Notes: generated by a model from the letters alone, not told the origin. 64,000 bases of DNA from Chitinophagaceae bacterium (GCA_004173355.1 SEAD01000013.1:1-64000); one strand, 5' to 3'; counted from the first letter of the stretch, positions 44,734 through 55,197 are shown. Program-made: numbers and translations.

Positions 44734-46122
44734 TTACTTGTTAAACGGCTTGTCTTCTTCCTCTTTGAAAAGATCGATGATGCCGTCCTTGAACTTACCC
44801 CAGAAATTATTGAGGCTTTTCCGGTTCTGCCTTTCCTTTCTTGAGAGCTCTTCCACCACTACTTCATCTTCTTCTTTCACCACATCCGTGTCCACACGTT
44901 TAAGCGCCTGCGGTACTTCCACTTTTTTGTACTCGTGCTCAAACTTCTTGCGGTTGTGTTCATAATCATCGTATCCTTTCAGGATAAGACCGATACAGGT
45001 GGAATAGGTCGGCTTCGCCAGTTCCTCGATATGCCCGGCCGCAAGGTGTTCATTCGGGAAACCGATCCTCGCCGGCAGTCCGGTAGTGTATTCAGTCAGC
45101 TGGATCAGGTGTTTCAGCTGTGACCCGCCACCGGTAAGTACCACACCGCCGTTGAGACATTTACTGTCGAGACCTACCTGCTTCAGGTGGTAGGTCACAA
45201 AATCCATGATCTCCATCATCCTCGCCTGGATAATATTCGCCAGGTTCTTTACACTGATCTCTTTTGCCGGCATACCGCGCATTCCCGGAATGGTAATAAA
45301 TGCATTTGCTTTCGCTTCATTAGCAAGTGCACTGCCAAACTGTACCTTCATCTGCTCAGCCTGCGTTTTTAACACGCCAAGTCCGGTTTTGATATCATTG
45401 GTGATGTTCTCACCCGCAAACGGGATCACCGCGGTATGTTTCAGGATACCTTCATAAAACACGGCAAGGTCAGTTGTGCCGCCACCTATATCAACGATGG
45501 CCACACCTGCTTCCAGGTCTTCCTGCGCCATTACCGCGGCAGAAGATGCCAGTGGCTGCAGCACGAGATCCTTGGTCAGCAGTCCGGATTTTTTTACCGA
45601 CCTGTTGATATTGTTGATTGCATTTTTATCACCTGTGATGATGTGGAAATTCGCACCCACTTTCACCCCGGCATATCCGATAGGGTTGGAGATATTCTGG
45701 AAATTATCTACCGTAAACTCCTGTGGGATCACATCGATGATCTGGTCGCCGGCAGGGATATAGGTTTTGTACTGGTCGGTGATCAGCTGGTCGATCTCCC
45801 GCTGTGAAATTTCGTCATCTGTGCTTTGCCGCACGATATCCCCGCGTGTCTGCAGGCTTTTGATGTGATGGCCGGCAATACCCACATACACCTCGTTGAT
45901 ATCGAGATTGGGATTGGAGGCAAAACAATTTTCCAGTGCAGTGCTGATCGCCTTGATGGTTTCGTCGATATTCAGGACCTGGCCGTGCTTGACACCATTG
46001 GAGTTGGCTTTGCCAAATCCAAGGATTTCAAGTTTGCCATACTCGTTCTTGCGTCCCGCAATGACCGCGATCTTGGTAGTACCAATGTCGAGCCCGACGA
46101 TTATGGGTTGTTCAATGTTCAT
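44734..46122 (-). CDS. ftsA: Cell division protein FtsA
   Basis: FtsA is an actin-like ATPase that ties the Z ring to the membrane. The 462-residue protein has VGLDIGTTKIAVIAG (phosphate 1), VDIGGGTTDLAVF (phosphate 2) and GVVLTGGGSQLKHL (adenosine motif), and the SHS2-like 1C region around residues 85-165. The C-terminus carries a long charged stretch (about 410-440, VVKEEDEVVVEELSRKERQ) before a short helix with WGKFKDGIIDLFKEEED, the probable membrane anchor. The ATG at 46122 was chosen as NIEQPIIVGLDIG starts the fold; the frame extends 39 codons upstream. Confidence 0.96.
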   Translation of the reverse strand: MNIEQPIIVGLDIGTTKIAVIAGRKNEYGKLEILGFGKANSNGVKHGQVLNIDETIKAISTALENCFASNPNLDINEVYVGIAGHHIKSLQTRGDIVRQSTDDEISQREIDQLITDQYKTYIPAGDQIIDVIPQEFTVDNFQNISNPIGYAGVKVGANFHIITGDKNAINNINRSVKKSGLLTKDLVLQPLASSAAVMAQEDLEAGVAIVDIGGGTTDLAVFYEGILKHTAVIPFAGENITNDIKTGLGVLKTQAEQMKVQFGSALANEAKANAFITIPGMRGMPAKEISVKNLANIIQARMMEIMDFVTYHLKQVGLDSKCLNGGVVLTGGGSQLKHLIQLTEYTTGLPARIGFPNEHLAAGHIEELAKPTYSTCIGLILKGYDDYEHNRKKFEHEYKKVEVPQALKRVDTDVVKEEDEVVVEELSRKERQNRKSLNNFWGKFKDGIIDLFKEEEDKPFNK

Positions 46123-46150
46123 ATTTGTGTTTTTAGTTGTTGTTGTTGTT

Positions 46151-46966
46151 TTATAGTTTGGCCGGCTTGGGTTTATAATCCCGTTTCGTACCGACCACCT
46201 GTCCGTTGTACCGCACATCAATCTGCCGGTAATGGTCAAAGCCGGTTTTTGTCAGCACCTGCTGGTAAAACAGGTAAATGCGGTCAAACTTCTGCTGCAA
46301 TCCCTCACTGTCCCCGAGCCTGACCACATGATCCCCCACCAGCGGCACCATCTCCATCTGCCAGCCCGCAGCCCCTTCGCTGACCAGCGCCACCTGTGTG
46401 ACCTGCGAGTTCCAGAAAGGATCGGCGGTGATAAACACCGCGGTCTCCCTGATATCATTGAGCAACACACTGTCGGAATCCGTGAGGCGTTTTTTATCGG
46501 GGAAGCCGGTAAATACAGGGAGCCTTGTGCTCACCTTATCCGACAACTGCATCATCCTGTTTGCGTCATCCACATAAAATGACCGGCCACCTGCTGTAAA
46601 CACCCTTGCCACCGGAACCCTTTCCTTTACCGTCACCTTCAATACATCCCTGTTGTCAAAATAAACCTGCGCATCCTTTACCCACTGGTTCTGTTCCAGC
46701 AACTGTTCCAACTGCCCCAGGTTGATCCGGGCCTTTGACTGTCCCTTGATGTTGCCGCGTGCAGCGGCTTTCATCAGTTTCAGGATTTCGGCCCTGTCAA
46801 GGAAGAGGTCTGTCCCTTTGTCCGCGGAAACGGTGATTTCATAATCCCTGCAGGTTTCATTTTTTTGTTTCCCCATGGCAGCAATCAGCAGGGTGAGCAT
46901 ACCACCCCCGATCGCTACCCAGAGCGACACCAGCATGATTTTACGTATGGTTCCTTTTTTGTTCAC
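46151..46966 (-). CDS. ftsQ: Cell division protein FtsQ/DivIB
   Basis: FtsQ is a single-pass divisome protein linking early and late division proteins. The 271-residue protein has a short cytoplasmic tail (1-10), one helix (about 11-30, IMLVSLWVAIGGGMLTLLIA) and a periplasmic POTRA plus beta domain (VKDAQVYFDNRDVLKVTVKE is the POTRA end). Identification also rests on its place between murC and ftsA. The start codon is GTG at 46966, 5 bp after murC, kept because NKKGTIRK is a proper cytoplasmic start. Confidence 0.9.
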   Translation of the reverse strand: MNKKGTIRKIMLVSLWVAIGGGMLTLLIAAMGKQKNETCRDYEITVSADKGTDLFLDRAEILKLMKAAARGNIKGQSKARINLGQLEQLLEQNQWVKDAQVYFDNRDVLKVTVKERVPVARVFTAGGRSFYVDDANRMMQLSDKVSTRLPVFTGFPDKKRLTDSDSVLLNDIRETAVFITADPFWNSQVTQVALVSEGAAGWQMEMVPLVGDHVVRLGDSEGLQQKFDRIYLFYQQVLTKTGFDHYRQIDVRYNGQVVGTKRDYKPKPAKL

Positions 46967-46971
46967 TTATT

Positions 46972-48402
46972 TCAGAGGTTCACTTCTTCCAGCTTTTTTT
47001 TGATCACCGGCACCAGCGTATCGATATCGCCTGCGCCAGCCGTAATAAACAGGGAGCCGTATTCGCGGCCGGCGTGTTTTACATACTCATCATCCATCCA
47101 GCGCAGGAACTGATCGCGATCCATCAGCCTTACTTCCGCCCGATCCATCTTCGAAGCAATCAGCTGGCTGGTTACCCCTTCAACCGGCAATTCCCTCGCA
47201 CCGTACACCGGCAGGAGAATCACTTCATCGGCAAGGTCAAGAGCGGCAGCAAAGCCGGCAGCAAAATCCTTTGTCCGGCTGAACAGGTGCGGCTGGAAAA
47301 GGATCGTGCATTTTTTATCATTGAACAATGCCCGCGCTCCCTTCAGCAATGCCCTCAGTTCCTCGGGATGATGGGCATAGTCGTCGATATAAACAATGTT
47401 CTGCGTGCGTACATGGTATTCGAACCGGCGTTTTACTCCGCGGAAAGACTTTACTGCCTGACGGATTTTATCCGAATCGATTTTTAAAGAGCTGGCGGCA
47501 GCAATCGCTGCCAGGGCGTTCTCCACATTGTGCATCCCGCCCATGTTCAATTCCACCTGTTCAATCGTGGTATACGGCAGTTTTACGTCAAACACATATC
47601 CGCCATTCACCATTTTCAGGTTCTCCGCGCAGATATCGGCATTATCATTCTGCAGGCTGTAGGTCATCGTATGGTCCGCGACCAGTTCCTTTCCGCGATG
47701 CAGTCCGAAATGTTTAATCAGCAGTCCGCCGGGTTTTACCTTTTTACTGAAATCGATAAATGCCTGTTCCACATCTTCAGCCGTACCATAGATATCGAGG
47801 TGGTCGGCATCCATGGCCGTCACAATGGCTACATCCGGACTCAGTTTCAGGAAACTCCTGTCATATTCATCCGCTTCAATCACACAAACATTTTTCGGGT
47901 CGCTCCAGAAATTGGTGCCGTAGTTCACCGAAATTCCACCAAGGAACGCGTTACATCCAAAACCTGTGTCGCGCAGCAGGTGCGCCAGCATGGTACTGAT
48001 GGTTGTTTTCCCATGTGTACCTGCCACGCAGAGATTGAATGATCCTGCGGAAATGATCTGCAGCACATCACTGCGTTTCACCACCTTCTGCCCGTTCTCC
48101 CGGTACCATGCCAGTTCGAGGTGCTGTTCCGGGATAGCCGGTGTGTACACCACGAGATCAGGTTTTGCCGGTGCCAGGTCGGTGCGCTCTTCATAATGCA
48201 CCGGCATGCCGGCTGCTTCCAGTTCGCGTGTGAGAGCGGTGGGCGTTTTGTCATAACCACTCACTTTCACCCCGTGTGCATGGAAATAACGCGCAACCGC
48301 ACTCATTCCGATGCCTCCGATGCCAATGAAGTAGACCTCTCTGATCGTTTTTAATCCCTGTAAGGGAGTGTTCATAAGGACAGTATCGGGTCTTCCGTTC
48401 AT
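46972..48402 (-). CDS. murC: UDP-N-acetylmuramate--L-alanine ligase
   Basis: MurC adds L-alanine to UDP-MurNAc, the first amino acid of the peptidoglycan stem. The 476-residue Mur ligase has VYFIGIGGIGMSAVARYF at the N-terminus, the ATP loop VAGTHGKTTISTM, EADEYDRSFLKL, and DDYAHHPEELRALL near the C-domain. The ATG at 48402 overlaps the murG stop by 4 bp (ATGA), which supports it over the in-frame ATG nine codons later. Confidence 0.96.
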   Translation of the reverse strand: MNGRPDTVLMNTPLQGLKTIREVYFIGIGGIGMSAVARYFHAHGVKVSGYDKTPTALTRELEAAGMPVHYEERTDLAPAKPDLVVYTPAIPEQHLELAWYRENGQKVVKRSDVLQIISAGSFNLCVAGTHGKTTISTMLAHLLRDTGFGCNAFLGGISVNYGTNFWSDPKNVCVIEADEYDRSFLKLSPDVAIVTAMDADHLDIYGTAEDVEQAFIDFSKKVKPGGLLIKHFGLHRGKELVADHTMTYSLQNDNADICAENLKMVNGGYVFDVKLPYTTIEQVELNMGGMHNVENALAAIAAASSLKIDSDKIRQAVKSFRGVKRRFEYHVRTQNIVYIDDYAHHPEELRALLKGARALFNDKKCTILFQPHLFSRTKDFAAGFAAALDLADEVILLPVYGARELPVEGVTSQLIASKMDRAEVRLMDRDQFLRWMDDEYVKHAGREYGSLFITAGAGDIDTLVPVIKKKLEEVNL

Positions 48403-49499
48403 ATGGCTGTCTGTTTCAGGATCTCCCGGGCAATAACCATATCCGCATCGGGTACAGCCAGCTTTGCGAGATTGTTTTTCATGTGCACCTGCCGGTCTGC
48501 GTCACCGGCCAGTTCGATCAGCATAGGCACCATCCGGTCCATGGCTTCACTGTCTTTTACCATCCATGCGGCCTCGCGGTATACCAGCTGTTTGGCGTTC
48601 ACTGTCTGGTGGTCTTCCGCTGCAAACGGGTAGGGTACGAACAAAACGGGCTTTTTCACAACGCACAGTTCCGCCACAGTCATGGCGCCGGAACGTGCTA
48701 CAACAATATCTGCAGCGGCATACGCATATTCCATCTGGGTAATAAAATCATTGATCCATACATCGGACTTCCCGGCCACACGTTGTTCCGCTTTTGCGGC
48801 ATATGGTTTACCGGTCTGCCAGATCAGCTGTAAACCGGCGGCGAGGAGATCATCCAGGTGTTTGTCAACCGCCTCATTGATGGTCTTTGCCCCGAGACTG
48901 CCACCTACCACCAGTACCGTTTTGCGCTCACGTCCAAGTGAAAACAGGTCGAGACCCTGTTCCCGCGTAACCGTGGAGTCCACTATCGTGGTGCGTACCG
49001 GGTTACCGGTCACCATGATTTTTGCCGGGGGGAAAAACTTTTCCATACCGTCGGATCCGGTGAACACACGGGTAGCCTTTTTCCCCAGCATCATATTACT
49101 CTTGCCGGCAAATGAATTGGATTCATGGATAAATGTGGGAATGCCCTTCGACTGCGCATAACGCAGCACCGGGAAACTCGAATATCCACCTACACCAATC
49201 ACGGCAACAGGGGTAAACCGTTTAAAAATTGCCCGCACCTGGAAAAAACTTTTTACCAGTTTCGCGGGCAGTCCAATATTTTTTATCAAAGAGCTCCGGT
49301 TGAACCCGGCAATACTTAATCCTTCAATGGCATAACCGGCCTGCGGCACCTTCTCCATCTCCATCTTTCCCTTTGCACCGACAAACAGGATTTCAACCTG
49401 CGGGTCGATCTTCCGGAGTGCATTGGCAATTGCGATAGCCGGGAAAATATGTCCCCCGGTACCACCACCCGCAATGATTATCTTTTTTGTTGTGCCCAA
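48399..49499 (-). CDS. murG: UDP-GlcNAc:lipid I N-acetylglucosaminyltransferase
   Basis: MurG makes lipid II from lipid I at the inner face of the membrane. The glycosyltransferase family 28 signature IIIAGGGTGGHIFPAIAIAN is at the very start, with GVGGYSSFPVL, HESNSFAGKSN and the donor-site GGSLGAKTINE and RSGAMTVAEL later. No ATG lies near this start. The frame is open 96 codons further upstream, but that part is the ftsW 3' end in another frame. The best start is TTG at 49499 (366 residues, GTTKKIIIAGG), 23 bp after ftsW; a CTG at 49505 is the alternative. Confidence 0.95.
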   Translation of the reverse strand: MGTTKKIIIAGGGTGGHIFPAIAIANALRKIDPQVEILFVGAKGKMEMEKVPQAGYAIEGLSIAGFNRSSLIKNIGLPAKLVKSFFQVRAIFKRFTPVAVIGVGGYSSFPVLRYAQSKGIPTFIHESNSFAGKSNMMLGKKATRVFTGSDGMEKFFPPAKIMVTGNPVRTTIVDSTVTREQGLDLFSLGRERKTVLVVGGSLGAKTINEAVDKHLDDLLAAGLQLIWQTGKPYAAKAEQRVAGKSDVWINDFITQMEYAYAAADIVVARSGAMTVAELCVVKKPVLFVPYPFAAEDHQTVNAKQLVYREAAWMVKDSEAMDRMVPMLIELAGDADRQVHMKNNLAKLAVPDADMVIAREILKQTAI

Positions 49500-49522
49500 T
49501 TCCAGTTTGTTTATGGCAGTGT

Positions 49523-50815
49523 TTACACTGCCGGTACCAGTTCCGCTTCCTCTTCCGCTTTTGCTGCCAGCCTGCCTTCTGTTTTTTCCACATTCCTCGC
49601 CACGCTCAGGATAATCCCGATAGCGAGACAGGTAAAAATGAAACTCGATCCGCCCATGCTCACCAGTGGCAATGTCACACCGGTCACCGGAAACAGGTTT
49701 ACTGTAACCGCCATATTCGCAATCGCCTGGATAGCGAGTGTGAAACTCAGTCCGAGTGCGAGGAACGCCCCGAAAGCAAAAGGGCATCGTTTAAAAATCC
49801 GGATGCACCTGTACAGGAACACCAGGTAAATAAAAACGATAAACATCCCTCCCATAAATCCGTACTCCTCTATAATGATCGCGAAAATGAAATCGTTATA
49901 TGCCTGTGGCAGGTAATCGCGGGTTTCGCTGCGACCCGGACCAACACCGAAAATGCCCCCTTTCGAGATGGCGATCTTTGCCTGGTTGACCTGGTACATT
50001 TCATCATTATCAGCATCCTTGCCGCCGTACATAAAATTTTCCACGCGACCGACCCAGGTTTTTACCCGTACCCAAACTCCTGATGGTGATCCGGCGGTGA
50101 CGGTGGTTTTGACCGGTTCGGCATCCGGGTCGCTGGATTTATGCTGTGCGATGGCAGCGATGATCAGCAGAGCAATCGGTATGGCGGCGATACCCACCAC
50201 CAGCAGGAGGTGTTTCATACTTGCCCTTCCGATAAACATCAGCAGCAGGCAACTCGCTCCCAGCAGTAATGCAGTGGAGAGGTTGGCTGGCGCAATCAGC
50301 ATACAGGTGATCCCTACCGGCAGGATAACGGGCAGGAACCCTTTTTTAAAACTTTTGATCACGTCCTGCTTCCGGCTCAGCAATCTCGCGAGATACATAA
50401 ACAGTGCGAGTTTTGCGAGATCGGAAGTCTGCATGGTCATATTGATCAGCGGCAGCCTGATCCAGCGGCTCCCCTCGTTCATCTTTACACCAAACAGGAG
50501 CGTGTAAAGCAGCAGGGGTATCGTCAGCAGGAACAGGATAGTTGCCACCCGCGAGTACACATTATAATGGACCAGGTGTGCGAAATAAATCACCATGATC
50601 CCGATCAGGATAAAGGCTACCTGTTTGAACAGATACACTTCCGTGTTGCCTTTGTAATTCTTGTAAGCGAGCGAACCGGTGGCACTGTAAACGGCGAGCA
50701 GTGACACAAGGGCGAGCAGCACCACCAGGGCCCAGATGACTTTGTCGCCACTGGTCTTGCTGATTAAGTTGCGCGTATTGAAATTGCGCAGCTCGTTAAA
50801 CCTTATGTCTTTCAT
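49523..50815 (-). CDS. ftsW: Lipid II polymerase / division SEDS protein FtsW
   Basis: FtsW is the SEDS-family glycosyltransferase that works with FtsI at the septum. The 430-residue protein has about ten helices, with YSATGSLAYKN early, GSRWIRLPLINMTMQTSDLA (family signature, with the catalytic aspartate region nearby), and GVGPGRSETRDYLPQAYNDF and GFMGGMFIVFIY later. The ATG at 50815 was chosen because AAAGGA lies at a good distance before it; in-frame ATGs at 50824 and 50833 would add three or six residues. 96 bp separate it from murD. Confidence 0.95.
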   Translation of the reverse strand: MKDIRFNELRNFNTRNLISKTSGDKVIWALVVLLALVSLLAVYSATGSLAYKNYKGNTEVYLFKQVAFILIGIMVIYFAHLVHYNVYSRVATILFLLTIPLLLYTLLFGVKMNEGSRWIRLPLINMTMQTSDLAKLALFMYLARLLSRKQDVIKSFKKGFLPVILPVGITCMLIAPANLSTALLLGASCLLLMFIGRASMKHLLLVVGIAAIPIALLIIAAIAQHKSSDPDAEPVKTTVTAGSPSGVWVRVKTWVGRVENFMYGGKDADNDEMYQVNQAKIAISKGGIFGVGPGRSETRDYLPQAYNDFIFAIIIEEYGFMGGMFIVFIYLVFLYRCIRIFKRCPFAFGAFLALGLSFTLAIQAIANMAVTVNLFPVTGVTLPLVSMGGSSFIFTCLAIGIILSVARNVEKTEGRLAAKAEEEAELVPAV

Positions 50816-50910
50816 CAGTTCCATCCTTTCCATTTAGTCGTTCATTCCTGCATGCCGGCCGGATGATCAGTCCCAGCCCACGGTATATCCCGCTCCCCGG
50901 AGGGATCGTC

Positions 50911-52251
50911 TCAGAGGTCGCGTACTGCTGCCTTGAACTGGTTACCGCGATCCTCATAATTCTTGAAGAGGTCGAAGCTTGCACAGGCAGGGCTCAGCAA
51001 TACTACATCCCCCTTCGTTGCAAAATGAAAGGCAGCCTGTACGCAATCGACCGCGCTGCCTGTATCTACAATCGTATTAACGGTTTCGCCAAAAGCTTCA
51101 TGGATCTTCTTATTATCCGTACCCAGGCATATAATAGCTTTTACTTTTTCCTTCACCAGTTCGCTGATCAGCGAATAGTCATTCCCTTTATCCACGCCGC
51201 CAAGAACCAGCACAACGGTTTTGGTCATGCTTTCGAGTGCATACCAGGTAGAGTTGACGTTGGTGGCCTTGCTGTCGTTGATGAATTCGACCCCGCGGAT
51301 GGTTGCTACCGGCTCCATACGGTGTTCGAGACTCTGGAAATCCTGTACTGCCTCGCGGATTTTTTCTTTCCGGATGTCCATCGTCGATCCCGCCACACAT
51401 GCTGCCATAGTGTTGTACTGGTTGTGTTTGCCCTTGAGTGCAAAGTCGTACACACTCATGCTGGTAAAGTCTTCCCCTGTCCTTACGTACATGTCCCCGT
51501 CCTTGATGAATGCGCCTTTGTTTACTTCTGTTTTCATGCTTATTGGCAGTTGGTTTGCGAAAATTTCAAATTGATCCAGGTATTCCATTGTTATTTCGTC
51601 GTCCGCATTGTAAATGAACTGGTCGGTTTCCCGCTGGTTCATGATGATCCGGAACTTGCTTTTTATATAATTTTCAAACTTGTACTCGTAACGGTCCAGG
51701 TGATCTTCGGTGATATTGGTCAGTATTGCTATATCAGGCCTGAACTTCACTATATCATCCAGCTGGAAACTGCTGATCTCGATCACATACCATTCCTTCG
51801 GGTCAACGGCCACCTGCCTGGCAAATGAAAAACCGATATTCCCCACCATCGCGGAATCCAGTCCGCCCTTTTCACAGATATGGTACATCAGTGCGGTGGT
51901 GGTGGTTTTTCCGTTGCTCCCCGTGATGGCCACAATCCGGCTTTCCCCTTTGAACCGGTAGGCCAGTTCTATTTCACTGATCACCGGGATCCCTTTCGCA
52001 CGGATCTTTTTCACCAGTTCATTTTTTTCCGGGATACCGGGGCTCTTCATCACTTCTTCTGCGTTGAGGATCCTGTCTTCACTGACAGTACCCTCTTCAA
52101 ATTCGATCCCTGCATGCTGCAGTTCGTTACGGTACAACTCTTTCAAAGACCCGGCATCGGAAACAAACACATCATAGCCCTGCTGCTTCGCAAGAAGCGC
52201 TGCGCCAACACCGCTTTCACCGGCTCCAAGTATGACGATTCGTTTACCCAT
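50911..52251 (-). CDS. murD: UDP-N-acetylmuramoyl-L-alanine--D-glutamate ligase
   Basis: MurD adds D-glutamate to UDP-MurNAc-L-Ala. The 446-residue Mur ligase starts GKRIVILGAGESGVGAALLA, has the ATP loop AITGSNGKTTTTALMYHI, ISSFQLDDI, NITEDHLDRYEYKFENY, HRMEPVATIRGVEFINDSKA and the C-terminal LLSPACASFDLFKNYEDRG. The ATG at 52251 was chosen as it directly precedes the first motif; the frame runs 20 codons further. A 149-bp gap separates it from mraY. Confidence 0.96.
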   Translation of the reverse strand: MGKRIVILGAGESGVGAALLAKQQGYDVFVSDAGSLKELYRNELQHAGIEFEEGTVSEDRILNAEEVMKSPGIPEKNELVKKIRAKGIPVISEIELAYRFKGESRIVAITGSNGKTTTTALMYHICEKGGLDSAMVGNIGFSFARQVAVDPKEWYVIEISSFQLDDIVKFRPDIAILTNITEDHLDRYEYKFENYIKSKFRIIMNQRETDQFIYNADDEITMEYLDQFEIFANQLPISMKTEVNKGAFIKDGDMYVRTGEDFTSMSVYDFALKGKHNQYNTMAACVAGSTMDIRKEKIREAVQDFQSLEHRMEPVATIRGVEFINDSKATNVNSTWYALESMTKTVVLVLGGVDKGNDYSLISELVKEKVKAIICLGTDNKKIHEAFGETVNTIVDTGSAVDCVQAAFHFATKGDVVLLSPACASFDLFKNYEDRGNQFKAAVRDL

Positions 52252-52345
52252 GTTTAAATGCAGGCACGGAAAAAAAGGTTCTTCACAAGCATAGGTGGTA
52301 TTGCACAACAATTATTTCGGCCGGCTTCACACCGGGAATACTATA

Positions 52346-52365
52346 ATCCAGTCTGCTGGATTTTT
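52346..52365 (+). other. Small hairpin in the mraY-murD spacer
   Basis: ATCCAG (52346-52351) pairs with CTGGAT (52356-52361) around TCTG, followed by TTTT on the plus strand. Operon transcription runs leftward, where no T tract follows, so this is not an operon terminator. It is the third hairpin found in a spacer of the cluster. It may be chance. Confidence 0.3.
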
Positions 52366-52400
52366 CGGAGGTATTGGATAGGTCGTATATCAACCGGTCT

Positions 52401-53678
52401 TTACCGGATCTTGAGCGTTGCGATACTGAACAGGACACAGAGTATAGTGAGGATCCAGAACCGTGTTACAATCTTCGACTCATGGTATCCCTTCTTCTGG
52501 TAGTGATGGTGCAGCGGACTCATCAGGAAAATCCGTTTACCCACACCCGTTTTCTTTTTTGTGTATTTGAAATAACTCACCTGCATCATCACACTTACCA
52601 GTTCCACCAGGAACACCCCGCAGAATATGGGAATCAGCAGCTCCTTGTGTACGATGATCGCAATCGAGGCGATCACGCCACCAAGCGTAAGGCTGCCCGT
52701 ATCCCCCATGAACACCTGTGCGGGATAAGAGTTATACCAGAGGAACCCAACGCAGGCCCCGATCATTGCCGCGATGTAAATCGACAGTTCGCCAAGGTTC
52801 GGGATATACATGATGTTCAGGTAATCCGCGAACAGGAAGTTACCACTGGCATACGCGAAGATCCCGAGGCAGACCCCGATCAGGGCGGATGTACCCGTTG
52901 CCAGGCCGTCGATCCCGTCCGTTATATTGGCGCCGTTGGATACGGCAGTAATAATAAAAATCACGACAAGGATATAGAGGATCCAGCTGTATTCACGCAC
53001 TGCTGCCGGTAAAAAAGCGGAATAGTTAAACTCATGCCCCTTCACAAACGGGATCGTAGTGATGGGGTCCTTTGATTCAACAAAATTCTTTTCGATTCCA
53101 TCTACCACCCTTGTATGTATAGAAGTGTCGGAGGGATTTGGTTTACCCGAGTATTCCCTCCAGATTTTGACGTCACTGTTGAAATAAAGTACAGAGCCAA
53201 CCAGGATACCAAGACCTACCTGGCCAAACACCTTGAACCAGCCGGCAAGGCCATCTTTATCACCTTTCACATAGGCCACTCCCTGTTGCTGGGCAATCTT
53301 TTTTGCGCGGAGCTTGAGGTAGTCATCCACAAATCCGATGGTGCCGAGCCAGACGGTGGCGATCAGCATCAGCCAGATGTATACGGTTTCCACCCGCGCC
53401 AGCAATAATGTGGGTGCAATGATCCCGAGTATGATGATGATCCCGCCCATGGTGGGGGTCCCTTTTTTCTGCTGCTCGCCTGCGAGACCGAGGTCGCGGA
53501 CCGTCTCGCCCCCGAGGCGTCGCGACAGCATCCGGATCAGCCGTTTACCGAAGATCAGGGTGATCACCAGCGAAAGCAGCAGCGCAAGTAATGCGCGGAA
53601 GGAAATGAACCGGAACAGTTCACTACCCGGGAATTTGAATCCCTGCTCTTTCAGCCATTCGAATAAATGATACAACAT
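52401..53678 (-). CDS. mraY: Phospho-N-acetylmuramoyl-pentapeptide transferase
   Basis: MraY makes lipid I by moving phospho-MurNAc-pentapeptide to undecaprenyl phosphate. The 425-residue membrane protein has the catalytic aspartates in [22 protein letters not shown] with its Asp, and the [15 protein letters not shown] histidine segment on the last cytoplasmic loop, with about ten helices. It is longer than the ~360 of E. coli because of an insertion at about 180-225 ([20 protein letters not shown]...), common in Bacteroidota. 39 bp after murE. Confidence 0.97.
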   Translation of the reverse strand: MLYHLFEWLKEQGFKFPGSELFRFISFRALLALLLSLVITLIFGKRLIRMLSRRLGGETVRDLGLAGEQQKKGTPTMGGIIIILGIIAPTLLLARVETVYIWLMLIATVWLGTIGFVDDYLKLRAKKIAQQQGVAYVKGDKDGLAGWFKVFGQVGLGILVGSVLYFNSDVKIWREYSGKPNPSDTSIHTRVVDGIEKNFVESKDPITTIPFVKGHEFNYSAFLPAAVREYSWILYILVVIFIITAVSNGANITDGIDGLATGTSALIGVCLGIFAYASGNFLFADYLNIMYIPNLGELSIYIAAMIGACVGFLWYNSYPAQVFMGDTGSLTLGGVIASIAIIVHKELLIPIFCGVFLVELVSVMMQVSYFKYTKKKTGVGKRIFLMSPLHHHYQKKGYHESKIVTRFWILTILCVLFSIATLKIR

Positions 53679-53717
53679 CTGTCTTCTCCGTTTATAAGTC
53701 CCTTAATTGAAACCTGC

Positions 53718-55178
53718 TTATTTATCCAGCAACCCGAACATGTCCTGCACTATCTCCTTGTCATCAAAATGGGATTTCACTCCCTTTATATCCTGGTACT
53801 TTTCGTGGCCCTTGCCTGCGATCAGTATGATATCATCTTTCCCTGCGAGACTGATCGCGGTTTTGATAGCTTCCCTGCGATCCACAATCGATATGTATTT
53901 CCGTCTTGCCGCTGCGGGTAATCCTTCTTCCATATCCCTGATAATCTGCGCCGGGTCTTCACTCCGTGGATTATCACTTGTAAAAATCACCCGGTCGCTG
54001 TGCTCACACGCTACATCTGCCATCACCGGGCGTTTCGTCTTGTCCCTGTCGCCCCCGCACCCTACAACCGTGATCACCTGTTCAAACCCTTTTTTCAGTT
54101 TCTGTATCGTGGTAAGCACATTCAGCAGGGCATCCGGCGTATGCGCATAATCCACGATCGCGATCACCCGTTCCTTAGGCGACACGCTGTAATCAAACCT
54201 TCCCTCGGCACCGGTGAGCATACTCAGGCAGCGTAACACTTCCTGTTTATCTTCCCCCAGGCAGGTCGCCGCACCATATACTACCAGCAGGTTGTAGGCA
54301 TTGAACTCACCGATCATCCGGAAGTGTACTTCCTGGTCGTTGATACTCATCACCAGTCCGCCGAGTGAATTCTCCACGATCTTCCCCTTAAAATCAGCCA
54401 GCGTGCGCAGGCTGTACAGGTGGCGTTTCGCGTGTGTATTCTGCAGCATTACCGTCCCCCTTTTATCATCGGCATTGCTGATGGCAAACGCGGAAGAAGG
54501 CAATGAATCAAAGAACATTTTTTTGACGCGGATGTATTCATCAAACGTCTTATGGTAATCGAGGTGGTCGTGGGTGATATTGGTAAACAATCCCCCTGCA
54601 AACGACAACCCGGCTATCCTACCCTGGCGCACTGCGTGCGAACTCACTTCCATGAAAACGAACCCACAGCCTTCGTCCAGCATCCGGCGCAGCAGCTGGT
54701 TGAGGCTGACCGCATCGGGAGTAGTGTGTGTCGCTTCGATGATGTCATCCCCGATCCTGTTTTCCACTGTGCTCAGCAAACCACATTTATGGCCGAGGGC
54801 GCCAAAGAGCTTGAAGAGCAGGGTGGCTACCGTGGTCTTTCCGTTTGTACCCGTTACCCCCACTAGTTTCAGTGATTCGGAAGGCTGGCCATAAAAATTA
54901 TGGGCCATTATCCCTGCCGCATGTGCACTGTGTTCCACCTGCACATACACCACATTGCTGTTGGTGCCCGATTCGTTTTCACCCACTATTGCTACAGCAC
55001 CATTACTGATCGCGGTTTCTATGAATGCGTGCCCGTCGGCGGCAGCACCCCTGACGGCTACGAAGAGCGAACCCTTCGTGACCCTGCGCGAGTCTATCTG
55101 GATGTCAATGATCTCTGTTTCAGTGCTTCCGTTCACTGACCGTATAGGCACCTTATATAGTATATCCCTTAATAACAC
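53718..55178 (-). CDS. murE: UDP-N-acetylmuramoyl-tripeptide synthetase, meso-diaminopimelate type
   Basis: MurE adds the third residue of the stem peptide. The 486-residue Mur ligase has VGVTGTNGKTTVATLLFKL, GLFTNITHDHLDYHKTFDEY with the carbamylated-lysine region after it, and the specificity motif DNPRSEDP, whose Asn-Pro-Arg marks meso-diaminopimelate rather than lysine. The start codon is GTG at 55178, which gives the usual N-terminus (LLRDILYKV). It follows ftsI by 19 bp. Confidence 0.96.
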   Translation of the reverse strand: MLLRDILYKVPIRSVNGSTETEIIDIQIDSRRVTKGSLFVAVRGAAADGHAFIETAISNGAVAIVGENESGTNSNVVYVQVEHSAHAAGIMAHNFYGQPSESLKLVGVTGTNGKTTVATLLFKLFGALGHKCGLLSTVENRIGDDIIEATHTTPDAVSLNQLLRRMLDEGCGFVFMEVSSHAVRQGRIAGLSFAGGLFTNITHDHLDYHKTFDEYIRVKKMFFDSLPSSAFAISNADDKRGTVMLQNTHAKRHLYSLRTLADFKGKIVENSLGGLVMSINDQEVHFRMIGEFNAYNLLVVYGAATCLGEDKQEVLRCLSMLTGAEGRFDYSVSPKERVIAIVDYAHTPDALLNVLTTIQKLKKGFEQVITVVGCGGDRDKTKRPVMADVACEHSDRVIFTSDNPRSEDPAQIIRDMEEGLPAAARRKYISIVDRREAIKTAISLAGKDDIILIAGKGHEKYQDIKGVKSHFDDKEIVQDMFGLLDK

Positions 55179-55197
55179 GGCCTTCCGTTTTGTTTTA

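Noticed and set aside
49500-49787. N-terminal extension of murG by 96 codons
   Set aside because: The added segment is Arg/Gly/Ser-rich, lies over the ftsW 3' end in another frame, and the glycosyltransferase fold begins right after the TTG at 49499.
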